From NCBI RefSeq assembly GCF_028435365.1, contig NZ_JAGTJJ010000058.1, positions 10,454 to 74,453 of the forward strand: a stretch of DNA of 64,000 bases, in the 5' to 3' direction. Source of the DNA: Polyangium jinanense. GTDB taxonomy: Bacteria > Myxococcota > Polyangia > Polyangiales > Polyangiaceae. The notes beneath the pieces are model-generated. The model was not told the DNA's origin. It did no database searches and was given only the letters and a program-made list of their open reading frames with translations. Shown piece by piece: positions 9,101 through 24,869 of the stretch (positions are counted from its first letter, which is position 1; each line of letters begins with the position of its first letter). The translations under genes were made by a program, and so were the position numbers.

Positions 9101-10303
9101 TACATGGTGCCGAGCCGCTGCGTGCTCGTCCCCGACATGCCACTCACGCCCAATGGCAAGGTCGATCATCGAGCCTTGCGCGCGCTCGATACGGGGCCCG
9201 CCGAGGAGGCGCAACGAGCCTTGCCCCGCGACGCGCTGGAGCTCGAATTGTGCACGATCTTCGGCGATGTGCTCGGTGCGCCGAGCGTCGGGCCGCGGGA
9301 CGATTTCTTCCAGCTCGGCGGCCATTCGCTCCTGGCCGTGCGCCTGGTGGATCGTATTCACGAGCGCCTGGGCGAGCGCGTGGCCCTGGGGACGCTGCTC
9401 GCGAATCCGACGGTGGAAGGCGTGGCGGGCGCGCTGCGCGCGGGAGGTACGAGCCTCGGCCGCGCGACGCTCCTGCCCATTCGCGCCCGAGGACGCCTGC
9501 AGCCGCTCGTGTGCCTGCCGGGCGCGGGCGGAAACGTCATGTATTTCCACGACCTCACGCGGCCTCTCGGCGCGGAGCGCCCGGTGTGGGGCCTGCAGGC
9601 CATTGGCCTCGACGACGGCGGTCCGATCCCGACCCGCATCGAGGACATCGCCGCGCGGTATGTGGAGGAGCTCGGACGAACGTTGCCCTCCGCGGAGCCG
9701 TATCTGCTCGTGGGGCATTCGTTCGGGGGCCTCGTGGCCTTCGAAATGGCGCGGCTCCTTCGTGAGGCCGGGCGCGGCGTGGGATTCTTGGGCGTGATCG
9801 ACAACCCCGCCCCGAGCGCGGTGGACGACGGGGCTGCCCGGCGGGACGACACGCAATGGCTCCTGCACATCGCGACGCGCATCGGAAAGCTCTACGGGGT
9901 GGACCTCGCGCTGCGGAGCGAGGCATTTTCGGCGCTTTCGTACGGCGAGCAAGTGGCGAGCCTGGTCGAGAAAATGCTGGTCGTGGGGCTCTTGCCGAGC
10001 GGGACGAACCGGGCGCATTTCGCGCGGTTCATCGAGGTGTACAAGGCAAACGCGATCGCCGCGGCCACGTACCGATCCGCAGGCGGGCCGATCGACGTGC
10101 CCATCCGGCTCTTCCGGGCCCGCGAGGAGGATCCGGAGCTCGAGCGGGAGGCTGTCGCGGGCGACGCGACCCTGGGATGGCAGCGCTTCACGCGCCATTC
10201 CGTGGAGGTGTTCGAGATGCCCGGAACCCATATCACGATGATGACCGAGCCCCACGTGCGGGCACTCGGCAGCCGGATGGCCGAGATCATCGGTCGGGAT
10301 TGA
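6152..10303 (+). CDS. NRPS: TubC-type docking-C-A-PCP-TE
   Basis: 1383 residues, starting at ATG 6152 inside the PKS stop (ATGA). An N-terminal segment of about 50 residues resembles TubC docking domains and would receive the acyl chain from the PKS. Then: condensation (HHIVCDG 190-196, intact HHxxxDG), adenylation about 510-1010 (TSGSTGRPKG 659-668, YGPTE 796-800, YRTGD 885-889, NGK 1001-1003), PCP (Ser1059 in GGHSL) and thioesterase (Ser1190 in GHSFGG, His1360). A hand-read ten-residue pocket is roughly D-L-T-K-F-G-H-V-G-K, close to the published Asp code (DLTKVGHIGK), so Asp or a related acid is predicted. The TE makes this the chain-releasing end of the line. Confidence 0.95.
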   Translation: MSVIEMLRERVLEGFRFWIEGERLRYRAPREAATEARLAELRQHKDEILDVLRRCPEKLEVCPLSHGQRALWFLWRLSPESSTYNQSEPLRIRRSVDLAVLRKACRALVARHPMLRTTFRTHRGEPMQEVGPAGDIDWAEIDASSFDEARLGEVMRDAHRAPFDLERGPVVRFRCYTRAPDEHLLFVTMHHIVCDGWSFAILAHDLPVLLDEIEGRGAPLPQLVSSYHDYVRWQREMLAGPEGERLWQAWKQDLAGPLPPLSLPTDFPRPAMQTYRGDSCPFTVPDELAARLRALAGEEGATLHATLLTAFLALLYRYSGQKDLVIGTHTSGRGRNELLPIVGYFVDPVVIRVGVSEGRTFRAFLQDVKRTTQRALENRDFPFPLLVERLRPERDPSRSPLFDVAFNHLSTKGAGRDGALEILQGPHEGSKFDLTLTVMDGEATIAGSLDYNSDLFRRETAARFTEHLVRLLASAVEDPERALDDIDLLGEGTGGLPAVLRGRPQRDPRARLPLHALIEEQVARSPSAPALSAGGVTLTYAELNARANVVAHHLRALGVGRDARVAVCTGRSAEVMIAILAILKAGGAYVPLDPGYPGDLLAYMLKQAGVTVVLTQRAFVGALPASEARVVCVEEVSGYPETNPEPLSGPEDLVYVMFTSGSTGRPKGVAIEHRSLTNYVLSMIEDLAMEPGSRFALVSTISADLGNTVVFPSLCTGGCLHVVPEEALVDSAGFGRYVTENQIDYLKIVPSHLAALTEASLAGLPRKAVFLGGEPSPLRWVERLASLSECRFFNHYGPTETTVGVLTYRFEPAEMPLPAAILPLRTPVADATIHLLDARMRAVPPGVAGELYVGGTCVARGYINDPERTRERFVRDPMGSGALLYRTGDLARQLPTGDIEILGRQDRQIKLRGYRIELGQIESILRKDPRVQQCAVLPDVDGPRASRLIAYVVPAGEARGEGAPSGEELWAELRALVEQQVPRYMVPSRCVLVPDMPLTPNGKVDHRALRALDTGPAEEAQRALPRDALELELCTIFGDVLGAPSVGPRDDFFQLGGHSLLAVRLVDRIHERLGERVALGTLLANPTVEGVAGALRAGGTSLGRATLLPIRARGRLQPLVCLPGAGGNVMYFHDLTRPLGAERPVWGLQAIGLDDGGPIPTRIEDIAARYVEELGRTLPSAEPYLLVGHSFGGLVAFEMARLLREAGRGVGFLGVIDNPAPSAVDDGAARRDDTQWLLHIATRIGKLYGVDLALRSEAFSALSYGEQVASLVEKMLVVGLLPSGTNRAHFARFIEVYKANAIAAATYRSAGGPIDVPIRLFRAREEDPELEREAVAGDATLGWQRFTRHSVEVFEMPGTHITMMTEPHVRALGSRMAEIIGRD

Positions 10304-10318
10304 GAGAGGAGGCGAGGC

Positions 10319-11416
10319 ATGGCGGTGCTGCGGCTGAACGTGCAGAGGGCGCGGAAGGTGCTGGTGTCGCGGGCCGTGACGGCCCTCGACCTGCGAATGG
10401 TGCTCGCTTTCAAGGAGCCCCGCGACGCCGAGCGCGTCATCGGCGACGATTTCGAGCAGACGCTCGGCGACGGCAATACGCCGCGAGAAGAGGCGCGGCG
10501 TACGCTCGAGACCTTGATTGCCGAGGAAGTTCTGGTGCCCGTGGGGGACGCCGCGGACATGGACGGCGCGTGCGCGCGGTTCGGGAGCGAGGCGTCCACG
10601 CTTGCCCAGGTCGTGGAGGCGCTCGCAGGCGATCTCGGGGCCATGGGAGCCTTCGCGCAGCGCGAGGTGCGCATCGACGGCGAGGATCCGCTCGCCGTGC
10701 TTTCGTCCGTGCGGAGCAAGCTCGACGCCCTGCGCAAGGGCCTCGGCGATGCGCGGGCGCGGTTCGTCGCCGAGCAGATGCAGGGCGTGGTGCGGACCGC
10801 GGAGGGCGAGCTTTTCGTGCACCTCGGGTCGGGCACAGCCCGGGTGCCGGGCTGGACGAACGTCGACCTGACGGGCGGCGACGTGCGGCTGAACCTGTGC
10901 TGGGAGCTGCCATTCGCGGACGCCTCGGTGCGGTATCTCTACTCGGCGCACACGCTCGAGCATTTCGATTTCCACACCGCTGCGCGGAGGCTCGTGAAGG
11001 AGATCCACCGCGTGCTCGCGCCGGGAGGGACGGCGCGGATCGTGGTGCCCGACATCGGGGCCTTCGTGCGCCAGTACGCCGCCGAGAACAAGGCGTTTTT
11101 CCGCGAGTACGACCGGACGCGCCCCGAGTTCGCAGGTCCCGCGGGGTACCGGACGGACCTCGCCAAGGTGATGCGCATGGCCGGCTCCGCGGTGAAATCG
11201 GGGTGGTTCTTCGAGCACAAGATGGGGTATGATTTCGACACGCTGGCGGACATCCTCCGGCGCGCGGGCTTCTCGACGATCGAGCGGTCCGAGTACCGCG
11301 GGAGCCGGCACGAGGCATTGCGCGGAATGGACGACCACAGCGCGTCCACCGGTTTCTCCTACGAGGACGTCGCAAACTCGCTGTTCGTGGAGGCCACGAA
11401 AGAGGTAAGCACATGA
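10319..11416 (+). CDS. Class I SAM-dependent methyltransferase-like protein
   Basis: 365 residues, start ATG 10319 after a clear GAGAGGAGG site, 15 bp behind the NRPS stop. Residues 165-300 form a Rossmann methyltransferase core: HLGSGT (168-173) for SAM, then an acidic VDL, PFADASVRYLYSAHTLEHF and VLAPGG. The core is of the type seen in methyltransferases beside glycosyl or lipid genes. The first ~160 residues are a helical, possibly winged-helix N-terminal region that I do not recognise. It is probably a tailoring enzyme of the cluster. The stop overlaps the next start by 4 bp. Confidence 0.8.
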   Translation: MAVLRLNVQRARKVLVSRAVTALDLRMVLAFKEPRDAERVIGDDFEQTLGDGNTPREEARRTLETLIAEEVLVPVGDAADMDGACARFGSEASTLAQVVEALAGDLGAMGAFAQREVRIDGEDPLAVLSSVRSKLDALRKGLGDARARFVAEQMQGVVRTAEGELFVHLGSGTARVPGWTNVDLTGGDVRLNLCWELPFADASVRYLYSAHTLEHFDFHTAARRLVKEIHRVLAPGGTARIVVPDIGAFVRQYAAENKAFFREYDRTRPEFAGPAGYRTDLAKVMRMAGSAVKSGWFFEHKMGYDFDTLADILRRAGFSTIERSEYRGSRHEALRGMDDHSASTGFSYEDVANSLFVEATKEVST

Positions 11417-12261
11417 AGTACGAACTCATTCGCGTCGAGCCCATGGTAGGCGCCCTCGGGGCCGAGATCGGCGGGATCGATCTGACGAAGCCGCTCGCGG
11501 ATCAGGCGGTTGCGGAGCTCAAGCGAGCGTTCGTCGAGCACCATCTCCTCGTGTTCCGCGGGCAGCCGATCGACGTCGAGCACCAGAAGGCCCTCGGGCG
11601 CCACTTCGGGACGCTGCACGTGCACCCGCTCTTCGAATCGATCGAGGGCCATCCGGAGGTCGTCGCGTTCGTCAAGGAGCCCGAGGATCGCGTGAACGTC
11701 GGCGGAGGCTGGCACGCGGACCTCACCTGCCTGGAACGGCCGCCGCTCGGCTCGATCCTGCGGGTGACGGAGACCCCCGCGCGTGGAGGCGACACGCTCT
11801 TCGCGAACATGGTCGCGGCCTATGAGGCGCTCTCGCCCGCGATGCAAAAGTTCCTCGAAGGGCTCACCGCGATCCATACCTCGGCCAAGGTGTACGGGCC
11901 CTGGGGGAAGTACGCGCATAGCAAGGGCAAGACCGGCGCGCCCGCCAAGATCGACAACGCCGGGCAACACGCGGCGCATCCGATCGTCCGGACACACCCG
12001 GAGTCCGGCCGCAAATCGCTGTTCGTGAACCTGGCGTACACGATCTTCATCAAGGGCCTGAGTCTCGAGGAGAGCACGGCCATCCTGGAGTTCCTCTACA
12101 GCCACGCCGTCAAGGGCGAGTTCACGACCCGCCTGCGCTGGGAGAAGGACACGATCGCCTTCTGGGACAACCGCTGCACACAGCATTACGCAATGAACGA
12201 TTATCACGGCATGCGGCGCGCGGCCCTGCGGGTGACGATCGAGGGCGACCGGCCCGCCTGA
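11413..12261 (+). CDS. TauD/TfdA-family Fe(II)/2-oxoglutarate dioxygenase
   Basis: 282 residues, the usual TauD length. The iron facial triad is visible: His101 and Asp103 in WHAD, and His258 in TQHYA; Arg269 is a candidate 2-oxoglutarate ligand. Flanking signatures (GGDTLFAN, HPIVRTHPESGRK, IAFWDNR, RVTIEGDRP) are classic TauD rather than the more divergent SyrP type. It starts inside the stop of the methyltransferase gene (ATGA), so it is in the operon. In this setting it may hydroxylate or desaturate the bound or released product; a stand-alone role on taurine-like substrates is possible but less likely given the coupling. Confidence 0.9.
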   Translation: MKYELIRVEPMVGALGAEIGGIDLTKPLADQAVAELKRAFVEHHLLVFRGQPIDVEHQKALGRHFGTLHVHPLFESIEGHPEVVAFVKEPEDRVNVGGGWHADLTCLERPPLGSILRVTETPARGGDTLFANMVAAYEALSPAMQKFLEGLTAIHTSAKVYGPWGKYAHSKGKTGAPAKIDNAGQHAAHPIVRTHPESGRKSLFVNLAYTIFIKGLSLEESTAILEFLYSHAVKGEFTTRLRWEKDTIAFWDNRCTQHYAMNDYHGMRRAALRVTIEGDRPA

Positions 12262-12289
12262 CAGCCGATACGAAAGGGAGGAAAATTCG

Positions 12290-13321
12290 ATGGACGTGCT
12301 CCAGCTCGTGGGAGCGTCGTGGATCTCGAAGTCGATCGCCGTCGCGGCGCGGCTGGGTGTGGCGGATCTCGTCGAGCAAAAGCCTTTGCCGGTGGACGAG
12401 ATCGCCCGGGCTGCGGGGGCGCATCCGGAGGCCTTGCTGCGGCTCTTGCGGGTGCTCGCCGCGGCGGGGGTTTTTACGTTCGACGCCGAGGGCAAGGTCG
12501 CGAACTCCAAGCAGTCCGAGCGCTTGCGGACGAACCACCCGCAATCGATGCGCCATTTCTGCATGCTGGCCGGCGAGCATTATTACGACGCCTGCGGCGC
12601 GCTCTTGCACACGGTCAAGACCGGAGAGCCCGCGTTCCGGCACGTGTTCGGCGGTTCGATTTACGACGTGATGATGAAGGACCCGGAGGCGGCCCTGGTC
12701 TACGACAAGGCCATGGCCGATCTCACGCGCCCGGTCGCCGCGCTCGTCGCCGCGCGCCACGATTTCTCGGGCGTATCGACGATCATCGACGTCGGCGGCG
12801 GCAGCGGAACCATGCTCGCGGGGCTCCTGTCCGCCCACAAGCACCTGCGCGGCACCTGCATCGACCGCGAGGATGTCTGCGCGCGCGCCGCCGCGGCCCT
12901 GCGCGCGTCGGGCGACGAGGATCTCGCGGACAGACTGTCCTTTCATGGGCAGAGCTTCTTCGAGTCGCTCCCGGAGGGAGGGGACGTATACATTTTGAAG
13001 AACGTCCTCCACAACTGGGGTCACGACAGCTCGCTGCGGATCCTCCGCCAGATTGCGGAGGCCATGCGCCGCAAGGTGGCCTCGGGCGGGCGCGCGCCGC
13101 GCCTCTTGGTGATCGAAGCCCTGGTCGAGGGGACCGATACCTCGCTGCGCAAGCTCGTGGACGCGCTCTTTCAGGTGGCACTCTGCGAAGAAGGCACGCG
13201 CGAGCGCACCGAGGCCGAGATGCGGGGGCTGCTCGGGGAGGCGGGGCTCGGGGTGGTGGCGATTCAGCAGCTCCCGACGGAGCTCGCGGTCATCGAGTGC
13301 ACGCTCGCGGGCGCGGGCTGA
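12290..13321 (+). CDS. O-methyltransferase, plant/antibiotic (AcsMT-like) type
   Basis: 343 residues. ATG 12290 follows an AAGGGAGGAA site. The N-terminal half is a winged-helix dimerisation domain (WISKSIAVAARLGVADLV, then PEALLRLLRVLAAAGVF); the C-terminal half binds SAM (DVGGGSG 167-173) and has the typical LKNVLHNWGHD segment that carries the catalytic His. This family methylates hydroxyl groups of polyketides and other small molecules. It is the last gene of the plus-strand arm and converges on the ABC transporter gene 7 bp away. Confidence 0.9.
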   Translation: MDVLQLVGASWISKSIAVAARLGVADLVEQKPLPVDEIARAAGAHPEALLRLLRVLAAAGVFTFDAEGKVANSKQSERLRTNHPQSMRHFCMLAGEHYYDACGALLHTVKTGEPAFRHVFGGSIYDVMMKDPEAALVYDKAMADLTRPVAALVAARHDFSGVSTIIDVGGGSGTMLAGLLSAHKHLRGTCIDREDVCARAAAALRASGDEDLADRLSFHGQSFFESLPEGGDVYILKNVLHNWGHDSSLRILRQIAEAMRRKVASGGRAPRLLVIEALVEGTDTSLRKLVDALFQVALCEEGTRERTEAEMRGLLGEAGLGVVAIQQLPTELAVIECTLAGAG

Positions 13322-13328
13322 CGTCGCT

Positions 13329-15470
13329 TCAAGACGCGGGCGAGGACGAACCGGACGGGTCGGAGGGCGGTGCGGGGAGCGCCGCCTCCCCCGTCTGGAT
13401 CCGCCAGAAGCTGGCGTACAGGCCATTCTGGGCGACGAGATCCTCGTGGCGCCCCTGCTCGCAGACGACGCCGGCGTCGAGCACGTAGATGTAATCGGCG
13501 TTTCGCGCGGTGGAGAGGCGGTGCACGACCATCACGGTGGTGCGGCCCTGGGTGGCTTCGCGGAGCGAGCGCTGCAGCGCGGCCTCGGTCTCGTTGTCCA
13601 TCGCGGAGGTGGCCTCGTCGAAGACGAGGATCGGCCGCTGCGAGAGGAGGGCGCGCGCGATGGCAATGCGCTGCCGCTGGCCGCCCGAGAGGCGCGAGCC
13701 GCCTTCGCCGACGTCGGTGTCGTATTTCGCGGGCATTGCGGTGATGAAATCGTGGGCCTCGGCCATTTTCGCGGCCCATTCGATCTCCGCCATGGTGGCA
13801 TCGGGCCGCGCGTAGGCGATGTTGTCGCGGATCGAGCCCGCGAAGAGGAAGATCTGCTGGCTGACCAGGGCCATGGAGGTACGCAGATCGGCGAGGTCGA
13901 GCTCGCGCACGTCGATTCCATCGAGGCGGACCGCCCCGGCGTTCGCGTCGTAGAAGCGCAGGAGCAGCTTCAGGACCGTGCTCTTGCCCGCGCCGTTCGA
14001 GCCCACGATGGCCGTGGTCTTGCCGGCGGCGAAATGCATGTTGATGCCGCGTAGGACGGGGTGCTCGGGGGTATAGCCGAAAACCACGTTGTCGAGGACC
14101 AGGTCGCCGACCACGCGTTCGGTGGGCAAGGGCCGAGGGCCGCTGAGGATCGTGGGGCGCTTGTCGAGGACATTGAGGACGCGCTCCAGGGAGACCATGG
14201 TGCGCTGGTACTGATTGAGCGCGAGGCCTATCCAGCCGAGCGTGCCGAGCAGCCGCAGCGAGGTGTAGGCGAGGAAGTTGTAGGCGCTCGCGGCGATGCG
14301 GCCGCGCACGACGAGCCCGGCGCCCCAGACGAGCGTGGTGAGGAACCCGAAGCCAGCCACGGTGCGGATCGCGGGCACGTAGGCCGAGCTCAAGGCGGTG
14401 GCCTCATCGGAGCTCGCCACGAACTCGAGGCTCGCCTGCTCCACGCGACTGGCCTCGCGCTCCTGGGCATTGAAGCCGAGGACCGTGGCGAGGCCGGAGA
14501 GGTTACCCACCATGAGGTTGTCGAGCAGCGCCTGAGCGCGGCGCGAGGCGATCAGGCGCTTGCGAATCGGGCCGAGGAATTCCGCCGAGACGTAATAAAT
14601 GGCCGGGAAGATGAGGAATTGGACGGCCGCGAGCGGAGGGTATGTCGTGACGAACGCCGCGCCGACGATGATGATGTTGACGAGGATGGTGATGAGCGGG
14701 TCGATCCCCTCTTTGAGGAACTCCTCGAGGCGATTGATGTCCTCCTGGAGGACGCTCAGCCACTCGGCCATCTGGCGGCCCTCGAACTCGGCGAGGTCGA
14801 GCGTCTGGATGTGCCGGTAGACGTCCTTGCGCAGGTCGTGCTGGACGACGTTGGCGAGCCGGCTCGAGAGGCGCGCGTGCGCGTACCCCGTGGCAGAGTC
14901 GAGCGTCCAGGCGCCGAGGCTGGCGGCGCCGAGCACGCTGAGCTGCGACGCGGTCGATTTGAACCCGAGGCGGGCGATCGACGATTGCGGGCCGCGCGTG
15001 ACGATGTCGAGGCCGGCGCTGATCATCAGGCTCGGCGCGGCGTCGAAGGCGCGATCGAGGATCGTCGTGGCCAGCGTGAGGGTGAAGAGGCGGCGGTGAT
15101 GCTGCGAGCGCTCGAACAAGCGGAAGAGCGGCTGCGTCCGGGCGGTCGTCGCCTTGCCCGCGGGCAGCGCAGGCGAGGACGACGTGCCGGTTTCGGCAGG
15201 GGCGCTCGCGGGATCATGCTTGCGTAGCGCGTGCGCCTCGCGCGCCAGGTGCAGGGCCTCGTGGAGGATCTTCTCGACCTCGGCGAGGGGCGTCTTTTTA
15301 TCGAAATGGACAAGGACGCGCCCGGTGAGCGCATTGACTGCGACCGAAGCCAGGCTCGCGTGCCCCACGAGCACGCGGGCGAGCTCTAGGGCAAAGTCGG
15401 GACGGTCGAGGATTTCGGGAATTTCCCAGCGGGCGCGTCCTGGCACCGCCGAACGAATGCGAAGAGTCAT
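13329..15470 (-). CDS. ABC exporter (half-transporter) with N-terminal HMA_2-like domain
   Basis: 713 residues. The first ~75 residues (PGRARWEIP, then [15 protein letters not shown]) look like an HMA_2 ferredoxin-fold domain without CxxC. A linker precedes a six-helix exporter membrane domain (about 130-430) and an ATPase with Walker [10 protein letters not shown] 490-498, signature LSGGQ 594-598, Walker B ILVFDEA and H-loop His650. All ATPase motifs are intact. It lies at the end of a small operon with two PacL-like proteins (15507-16183), a setting known from metal-handling transporters, but it also sits between the two biosynthetic arms. It could export the cluster product or a metal/metallophore; I cannot decide from sequence. 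Confidence 0.9.
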   Translation of the reverse strand: MTLRIRSAVPGRARWEIPEILDRPDFALELARVLVGHASLASVAVNALTGRVLVHFDKKTPLAEVEKILHEALHLAREAHALRKHDPASAPAETGTSSSPALPAGKATTARTQPLFRLFERSQHHRRLFTLTLATTILDRAFDAAPSLMISAGLDIVTRGPQSSIARLGFKSTASQLSVLGAASLGAWTLDSATGYAHARLSSRLANVVQHDLRKDVYRHIQTLDLAEFEGRQMAEWLSVLQEDINRLEEFLKEGIDPLITILVNIIIVGAAFVTTYPPLAAVQFLIFPAIYYVSAEFLGPIRKRLIASRRAQALLDNLMVGNLSGLATVLGFNAQEREASRVEQASLEFVASSDEATALSSAYVPAIRTVAGFGFLTTLVWGAGLVVRGRIAASAYNFLAYTSLRLLGTLGWIGLALNQYQRTMVSLERVLNVLDKRPTILSGPRPLPTERVVGDLVLDNVVFGYTPEHPVLRGINMHFAAGKTTAIVGSNGAGKSTVLKLLLRFYDANAGAVRLDGIDVRELDLADLRTSMALVSQQIFLFAGSIRDNIAYARPDATMAEIEWAAKMAEAHDFITAMPAKYDTDVGEGGSRLSGGQRQRIAIARALLSQRPILVFDEATSAMDNETEAALQRSLREATQGRTTVMVVHRLSTARNADYIYVLDAGVVCEQGRHEDLVAQNGLYASFWRIQTGEAALPAPPSDPSGSSSPAS

Positions 15471-15506
15471 ATCGTGGGGTGCGCTCTCGAAAAGGGGGAA
15501 CGGCTA

Positions 15507-15836
15507 TCAGCCCAGCGTGGGCTTCGCGGCGACCTGCTCGCGCAGCTGCGCGATCTCCTTGCGGAGCGCTTCGAGGGCCTCCGCGGTCGCCGGCGCGGTG
15601 GCGTCGGCCGCGAGCCCGCTCTTGGCCTCTTGATGGATGGATGCGAGCCCCTGCTTCGCGTCATCGACCACGCCCGCGGCCGCATTCTTGAGCCCGACGG
15701 CCTTTTCCTTGAGCAAGAGCCCGCCCTTCACGGTGCCCACGGCCGCGGGGCGCGCCACGCGCTCACCGATCAGCGCCGCCGCGGCACCGGCGACGAAGAA
15801 CTTCCACCCAACGACCTTCGTAACCCACCACATCAT
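15507..15836 (-). CDS. Small membrane-anchored PacL/DUF1490-like protein
   Basis: 109 residues. One glycine/alanine-rich membrane helix (about 8-27, with FFVAGAAAALIGE) is followed by an amphipathic, charged segment and a C-terminal coiled coil (EALRKEIAQLREQV). The pattern (helix, 'KGGLLLKEKAVGLK', 'DDAKQG') resembles DUF1490/PacL-type partners of metal P-type ATPases. I infer the family from pattern only. It lies 36 bp upstream of the ABC gene on the same strand and is likely co-transcribed with it and with the 95-residue gene before it. It may stabilise or regulate the transporter. Confidence 0.6.
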   Translation of the reverse strand: MMWWVTKVVGWKFFVAGAAAALIGERVARPAAVGTVKGGLLLKEKAVGLKNAAAGVVDDAKQGLASIHQEAKSGLAADATAPATAEALEALRKEIAQLREQVAAKPTLG

Positions 15837-15895
15837 ATGAGCTTGTCCTTTCGTATTCGGGGCGCCCTGGGGCCCGGTGAACTTCGGTACGCTGA

Positions 15896-16183
15896 TCAGT
15901 TCGCTGTCTTCGTCTCCGCGACGCCGTTCGTCTCGGACGTCTCGGGATTGGCCTGGGCAACCTTCGCCTCGGCCTCGGCCTCGGCCTCGAGCGCTGCGCG
16001 GGCCTCAGAGACGATGTCTTCCAATTCCTCTTTGGCCCTGGCCACGAACCTCACCGCTTCGTGACCGGCAACGATCGTGCCTTGCACCGTCTTCACGGCC
16101 AGCGTGTGCGCAGTACGCTTGACGGCTTCGCTATTGGCCGCGAGGACCATCGCCGAGCCGAGGCCGAGCAAAAATTGCAGCAT
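15896..16183 (-). CDS. Small membrane-anchored PacL/DUF1490-like protein
   Basis: 95 residues: a short hydrophobic N-terminus (LQFLLGLGSAMVLAAN), then an amphipathic helix ending in EELEDIVSEARAALEAE, the acidic 'DIVxEAR' signature typical of PacL-like proteins, and a disordered tail. It is shorter than, but parallel in layout to, the 109-residue neighbour, so the two look like diverged duplicates. As the first gene of the three-gene unit (16183 to 13329), its promoter should lie in 16184-16332, but I could not identify clear boxes there. Confidence 0.6.
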   Translation of the reverse strand: MLQFLLGLGSAMVLAANSEAVKRTAHTLAVKTVQGTIVAGHEAVRFVARAKEELEDIVSEARAALEAEAEAEAKVAQANPETSETNGVAETKTAN

Positions 16184-16332
16184 GGTCGTCTTCCATCATG
16201 GTAGCGAAACGTAAAGGGACGACAGCTCTCCGCAATCGTGATCCCCTGATGCGGAGTACGCCCCCTATAGCACAACCTTGGCAAAAGAGGAACAACGGTG
16301 CAGCACGTGCCGACGTCGCTCCTCGGCGCGCT

Positions 16333-23906
<7,574 letters not shown>

Positions 23907-23910
<4 letters not shown>

Positions 23911-24860
23911 CGGAGATTCCCTGCCTGATCTTCTGGGCTTTGCGCAGGTGTGACGGCCATGTCTCGAAGCAGTTCGAGGGAGACGAAGCGGCGCAGGCGA
24001 TAGCGCGGCGTCGCGCGCTCGTTCGTCCCGGGCTCGGTGGTGAACGCACAAGAAAAACCCGCCTCGCGAGCGAAGCGCGCGGCGCGCTCGTCGACGTGCT
24101 CGGATCCGCCGTAGGGGTACGCGAACGGCGCGCCCTCGAGCCCGAGCGAGGCGGTGAGCTCGGCGGCGTTGTCGAAGATCTCGCGGCGCAGCTCGTCGTC
24201 CGGGAGCCGGCTCATCGTGCGGTGGGTGCGCCCGTGGCCGCCGAGGGCCCAGCCCGCGCGCACGAGATCTTGGGCCTGCGCGAGCGACAGCTTGCGGAAC
24301 TTCGGGGAGCGCGCGCCCTGCTCGTCGATCGCGGCCTCGTCCACACCAAGCTCGGCGAAGAGCCGCTGCGTGTGGCGGTGGCGTTCGTCCTCGGGCAGCG
24401 TCTTGAGGATCGCCTTGGCTTGCTTGAGCGTGGGCAGGCGCGCGGCTAGCGCGCCGAGCGCGCGCCGACCGAGCCCGAGGTACGACAGATCGATCTCGGC
24501 GCGCTCGGAGAGCCGGAAGGCAATCTCCAGCCGCTCGAAGTGCAGCAGCCGATCCGGCGGCACGAGCGCGCCATCCTGCGTGCACACGAACACCGCGGCC
24601 GTGAGGCCGAGCTCCGCGAGCACGGGCCGCGCGTGCTCGTAGACGCCCGCGTAGCCGTCATCGAAGGTGATCGTCAGGGTGCGGTCCGAACGCTCGCCCG
24701 CTTCGAGCCGCCGGAGCGCCTCGTCGAGAGGGACGATTTCGAACTGGCGGCGGAGTTCCTCGATCTCGCGGCGGAAGCGGTTCTGGTGGGCGCGCGAGAG
24801 GCTGCGATCGAAGGGGTCGAGCGCCTCGTCGACGACGTTGTGGTAGTAGACGGCTCGCAT
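23907..24860 (-). CDS. NodB-like polysaccharide/sugar deacetylase
   Basis: 317 residues. Motif 1 TFDDGYAG (about 65-72) gives the catalytic/metal Asp pair, GGHGRTH gives the HxxxH metal ligands, and AYPYGG matches motif 3 of the NodB/CE4 family. There is no signal peptide, so it should act in the cytoplasm, for example by removing an N-acetyl group from a hexosamine on a glycolipid intermediate. It lies 9 bp downstream of the GT4 gene and overlaps the megasynthase start by 4 bp, so it is part of the lipid-synthase operon. Its insertion between glycosyltransferase and synthase genes is the main reason to expect a sugar-containing product. Confidence 0.85.
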
Positions 24861-24869
24861 CGCGTTGGC

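Noticed and set aside
7319..11338. 1339-codon open frame on the minus strand
   Set aside because: Antisense shadow of NRPS and methyltransferase; Arg/His/Gln-rich and without domains.
11413..12261. SyrP-type Asp beta-hydroxylase
   Set aside because: Attractive beside an Asp-like A domain, but the motifs are canonical TauD; kept only as a generic tailoring dioxygenase.
23911..24585. 225-residue N-terminal extension of the megasynthase frame
   Set aside because: Arg/Ala-rich shadow over the deacetylase gene; ATG 23910 has a coupled start.
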